Shown: positions 60,540-64,000 of the stretch, one piece after another
Position numbering within the stretch: position 1 is the first letter of the stretch
Layout: every line of letters begins with the position of its first letter
Source: Sphagnum magellanicum
Lineage: Eukaryota > Streptophyta > Sphagnopsida > Sphagnales > Sphagnaceae
NCBI GenBank assembly: GCA_021904315.1
Contig: CM038914.1
Span: forward strand, 1,116,001 to 1,180,000
DNA length: 64,000 bases
Direction: 5' to 3'
Notes under the pieces: generated by a model
Told to the model about the DNA's origin: nothing
Databases searched by the model: none
The model's input: only the letters and a program-made list of their open reading frames with translations
Translations under genes and position numbers: made by a program

Positions 60540-60725
60540 TTTTTTGGTCACCAAGCATGTGGTAATTGAAATTTTCAATCATTGTAAGCTTGGTGATCAA
60601 AAATTTTGGTCATCACATGCTTGGCAACCAAAAAAATTTAGTCGCCAAACCTATAATGGCTGAAAATTTTTGGTCATCAAGTTTGCAACAATTAAAAGTC
60701 ATTGAAATCCATTTTCACTGACCAA
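60540..60725. repeat. Inverted TTGGTCACCA-type repeat cluster, right subterminal
   Basis: Text such as tttttggtcaccaagcatgt, gcttggtgatcaaaaatttt, gcttggcaaccaaaaaaatt and tagtcgccaaacc in both orientations. It mirrors the left subterminal cluster at 48.03-48.19 kb. Confidence 0.65.
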
Positions 60726-60865
60726 TCACAATGGGGGTAGCTCAAGTGTTAACAAATATTTTCCTACATTTATTGTGACGGACGTGAATGATTCGTCAAA
60801 ATGGACGCCAACATGACGCCTGATGCAAAATGGCCACATCACATTGATTTTGACAACCTTGGTTT

Positions 60866-60975
60866 TAATCCTTCTCTTTATCTCCTTGAACTCAAGCTAT
60901 TGCTTGCCCTATTACTTCTCTTTCTCCTTGAGCTCCTTGTGCTTTGATTCTTTTCTCCCCATGACCCCCCCTTTC
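60866..60975. repeat. Right remainder of the pyrimidine-rich array
   Basis: taatccttctctttatctcc, ttgaactcaagctattgc and ttctctttctccttgagctc repeat the unit seen at 46.42-47.83 kb, directly outside the right end of the putative hAT element. Confidence 0.75.
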
Positions 60976-61657
60976 CCAGTTTTCTTGGGTATTATTCAGG
61001 TATGTAATGTTGCAGCCTTGTTTCAACATGCCCGTTTGCAAGCATCGTACATTTTGTCCTTGCCCTAACCTCTTTCTAGGTTTTTGTAGAAATGATATAA
61101 TTACCACCTGTATCCCCGACTCAATTAGCTCTACAAATAGCTTGAATGTTGCAATGAAACCTTTCTCCTATTGCTTTGACTTGTGTTGTAGACCAAGCTC
61201 TATTAAAGGATACTCTTGCTTCTTTTTCAACATGTTTCTTTGTTGTTCGTTTTATGACATTTAGTAACTTGACTACTTGCATGTCCTTTCATTCCTTTTT
61301 CTCCTTTTTTTGGCCTTTTTAATGTATTCTATAGTTTTTTTTTTGGGTGGTGTTTTGTCGCATAATCTCCAAGTATTCAATTATAGTCACAACTTATGAT
61401 TTGTTATAATCAACTAACAATTTTGTCCTTCTTATTCTCCTTGCAAGTAAGCTCGGTAGTGACAACAAATGGGCAAGATGAAAATGAAGTGGAGCAATAG
61501 AGCTTTGAGAATATGGGACTTAAGATTTAGGAACTTAAGAAAAATCAGGTAGATTTATAGCTCTTCCATTACCTTGATCTCATGTTCTTATTATTGAAAG
61601 CCCAACTTCATTTCAAGGTTGTTAGACATAGAACCTTAGTCCTTTATTTTTATTCCA
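60976..61657. other. Intergenic DNA
   Basis: No supported gene; ORFs up to 85 codons on both strands overlap each other and show no family signal. Confidence 0.4.
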
Positions 61658-62090
61658 TCAGGATTTTAGTTTCTTGCATTTATAACATTTTGGTTTCATG
61701 CTCATTAACTCATTAGCAACATCCTCTCCCCATTGTGGGCTGTCATTTCCTGCATCATCTAATTTCCCAATGTCTTTATTTAAATGATTATTGTCTTTTC
61801 TTATTGTATACAAACTATTAAATCTAGTCTTATCATCCATAGCCCTAGGATTTAATGGCCAAATCCTTGTTGCCCTAAACCCATTCAATGTGTTTTGTTT
61901 AAACAAGGATGGTCAAGTGTTTTGTCAACCCAACTAACTGGTGTTACCTTGTTTGTCTCTAGATGGTTGTTTCTAATCATGCTTTTATCTTTTTCTTTCC
62001 TGAAGGTAGATTTGAATGGTTTGAAATAATTCACATCTAGAGGCTATAATGCATGATAGGTGTGGGTAGGCAAAGCGATTGTCAAAGACA
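61658..62090 (-). pseudogene. C-terminal fragment of a pogo-like DDE transposase
   Basis: On the minus strand LPTHTYHALQPLDVNYFKPF and then WVDKTLDHPC run from about 62090 to 61890. After one frame change comes NGFRATRIWPLNPRAMDD, ending KPKCYKCKKLKS at 61658. The strings H-x-LQPLDV-x-x-FKPFK and GF-x-x-T/A-x-I-x-PLNP are the conserved C-terminal part of the DDE_1 (pogo/Tigger-like) endonuclease domain. The catalytic DDE part upstream is missing, so this is a fragment. Confidence 0.7.
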
Positions 62091-62449
62091 CAAAAATTCA
62101 CAAGAACAAAAGCTAAAGGAAAGGTTTAAGTCTAACTTCCAAACAAGGAACAAGACAAGATTATGTGATTAAAAAACAAAAACATAAGAACTAAGAACAA
62201 GAACATGAGATGTGCAAAACAAATGTGAAAATGGATCTTTATTATGTTAACATGTGTAAACATGAACATGAAAAAAACATGACAAGGTTATGATGCAAAA
62301 TCATGCCTAAGATTGATGTTGAATAGATTGAAACAAATGAGGGGTCCTACTCCTATTTATACCCCTTTCGGGACTTAGTTCAAGGAAGTTTCAAAGGAGG
62401 TTTCTATGTGTGCATTAAGTAAAGAAGCTTCTTGGGAACCTTCCTAATT

Positions 62450-62650
62450 TGGAGTCAACTATGAATTAACTGAAACTTAATTGAAAGTTAATTCGGATTT
62501 AACTAGGATTTAACTAAAAGTTATTTAAAAGTTAACTCAAAATTAACTAAGAATTAATTAAAACTTAATTAGGATTAACTAAAAGTTAATTTGGACTTAA
62601 TTGAAAGTTAATTGGAATTTAATTGGAAATTAACTAAGACTTAGCTATGA
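62450..62650. repeat. Degenerate 12-13 bp TTAACT repeat
   Basis: About 15 copies of variants of aactaaaagttaatt, alternating attaactaa and ttaattgaaagttaattgga types. It is AT-rich with many small palindromes (TTAA). Confidence 0.75.
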
Positions 62651-64000
62651 GTTATGGATGAACATTATGGATGAATTCCATCTATTGGAGGATGGTGTTT
62701 AATGTTTGCATCCATCATAGTGACTGTATCCAAGCCAAACTATGATGCTTACTTTATAGCTTCTAGAGTGACATATGAACCATGCCCGTTTAGGATAAGT
62801 AAATGGTGATTAGATTGGGATATACCACCAAGGACTAACTTGATAAAAAATGAGAGGAATTCCTTGAATAAAAAACAAGTCATCCATGCATTTTTTTGCA
62901 TAGTCATACATGTTCCAAGTTTACAATGTCTAATGTAATTGTTTTTAATGTTTTCACCTTTGAAAATGTAAAATCTCAATAAAAAACCTCCTACAATGTT
63001 GACAACAACATTTATTGTTAACCATTCTCGGGATTTAAGAATAATGTTGTATGCCTACAACACTATTATTAAAGCCAACATTCTAATTCCTAATTATCGC
63101 CTGACTTAGATACCTATTTCATTTGAGTTCCATTTGTGAGATGTTGAGTGTTTCTATTGATCATATAATGCTTGGGGGTTTTTGTAAAGTGAGCTATAGG
63201 ATTCACTTGTGAGTCCTTGAGCTCTGTAGACCTCTAGTGCCCCTACAAGTTGAATTGTTAATTTTGGATGCTTATGTTTGAACTAATATCACCATGAATA
63301 TCAAAGAATCCCATCCTTGAACGGTGTAGGGTGGATATGTGAGTTTTGATTGGGTTCACACTTTGGCCCCAACAAAAATATACCTTGGGTTTTCCTGAAA
63401 TCAAACCAAGACCAAAGAAATTTTGTTAGTTCTAGATATGTGTCAAAAGAATGTTTTAAAATCTTGAAAGTTTCAAAGATTAAATCATAAAAATTTGAGA
63501 AGTTTGCCTAGACAAAATTCTCATCTATTGTTATTGTGCAAGTTGTTGGTGTGAATCTGAAACCACAATTCAAATAAGCTTGGGGGAACTTACGAGATCC
63601 TAATCTTCTAATAGTTTTTGGTTGTTTTGGCATGTTTGTAGATAGCCAATGGTGGCATAAAAACTTCTTATACCTTTCACTATAAAGCTTGTTTATAATA
63701 GTAATCTTGCACTCATCATTTGTCTCCTTTACCTTAACCTTTATGTTTTGCACACATTTTTTTCCTTTGTTTATTTATTTACATGATTTTACACAATTTT
63801 ATGACTTGTAAATGTATTTTTTAAACGCTTACACTTCAACAATTTACACAACATTAGGTCAAGTTGCATGATTGTACATTAAAACTTACACATCAATCAA
63901 CATTATCCACTAACACTTAATGTGGATGAAATTTATACAGTTACATGATGTGTATATCATAAACCGTGGTCACAAACAACAACCATTTAGACTTCAGACT
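62651..64000. other. AT-rich DNA without a supported gene
   Basis: Short ORFs only. A few ttacac / gtgtaa strings near 63.8-63.95 kb recall the subterminal repeats of the MITE at 44.7 kb, but I see no terminal repeat. Confidence 0.4.

Larger units (their letters stand above)
47840..60861. mobile_element. Putative large hAT element (about 13 kb) with internal genes and nested insertions
   Basis: Left terminus TAAGGTTGTCACAACGTATG (47840) and right terminus, inverted, CAAGGTTGTCAAAATCAATG (60861) share 10 consecutive bases and about 17 of the first 22. Both fit the hAT end pattern YARNG. The flanking octamers attttggt (47832-47839) and gttttaat (60862-60869) differ only by three purine transitions. 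Outside both ends lies the same pyrimidine-rich array. Inside near the left end is a BED/DUF659 hAT transposase relic. This is far longer than typical hAT elements, but a CACTA-like insertion accounts for 1.9 kb. Separate nested elements are the main alternative reading. Confidence 0.55.

Noticed and set aside
1..64000. CRISPR arrays, bacterial operons, rRNA or tRNA genes
   Set aside because: None seen. The repeats present are degenerate minisatellites and transposon repeats, the genes are spliced and eukaryotic, and I found no cloverleaf with confidence by eye.

Overview
This is a stretch of plant nuclear DNA. Four lines of evidence support this: spliced genes with GT/AG introns, an At1g01500-like gene of a family known to me only from land plants, a LEA-type gene, and a Ty3/gypsy retrotransposon whose primer binding site matches the plant initiator-Met tRNA. 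The window is AT-rich and gene-poor (four supported host genes in 64 kb) with mostly short introns and abundant decayed transposons. That would suit a seed-free land plant (bryophyte, lycophyte or fern) better than a conifer, but I cannot name the organism.

Layout. 1-8.6 kb: AT-rich intergenic DNA holding a decayed hAT transposase (minus strand, 4.8-7.0 kb) and a purine-rich minisatellite. 8.9-12.4 kb: a complete importin-alpha gene, ten coding exons, 531 aa. 15.0-16.0 kb: a two-exon LEA-like gene. 17.3-18.6 kb: a two-exon At1g01500-like gene on the minus strand. 19.3-31.7 kb: AT-rich DNA without supported genes but with a long inverted-repeat element (about 19.6-21.7 kb). 31.7-39.5 kb: a nearly full-length Ty3/gypsy element, dead by substitutions only. 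41.1-44.0 kb: a three-exon YIPF5/Yip1-family gene on the minus strand with a hAT-type MITE in intron 1. 44.5-45.4 kb: two more MITEs, one with an internal 'empty site' relative. 46.4-47.8 kb: a pyrimidine-rich tandem array.

47.84-60.86 kb is the most interesting part. The pyrimidine-rich array is interrupted by about 13 kb bounded by short terminal inverted repeats of hAT form and a degenerate 8-bp target duplication, and array-like sequence resumes on the far side. Inside are a BED/DUF659-type hAT transposase relic (+), a convergent unknown gene (-) split by a CACTA-like element with an exact 3-bp duplication, a small ORF and a protein-kinase-like relic (+). Clusters of inverted GGTCGCCA-type repeats lie near both ends and in front of the ORFs. 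I read this as a large, dead, gene-carrying hAT element, possibly with a kinase as cargo; nested elements are the alternative.

61-64 kb: a fragment of a pogo-like DDE transposase, a short TTAACT-type repeat, and unannotated AT-rich DNA. The host genes have no obvious functional link: nuclear import, desiccation-type LEA, a membrane-anchored protein of unknown role, and ER-Golgi trafficking.
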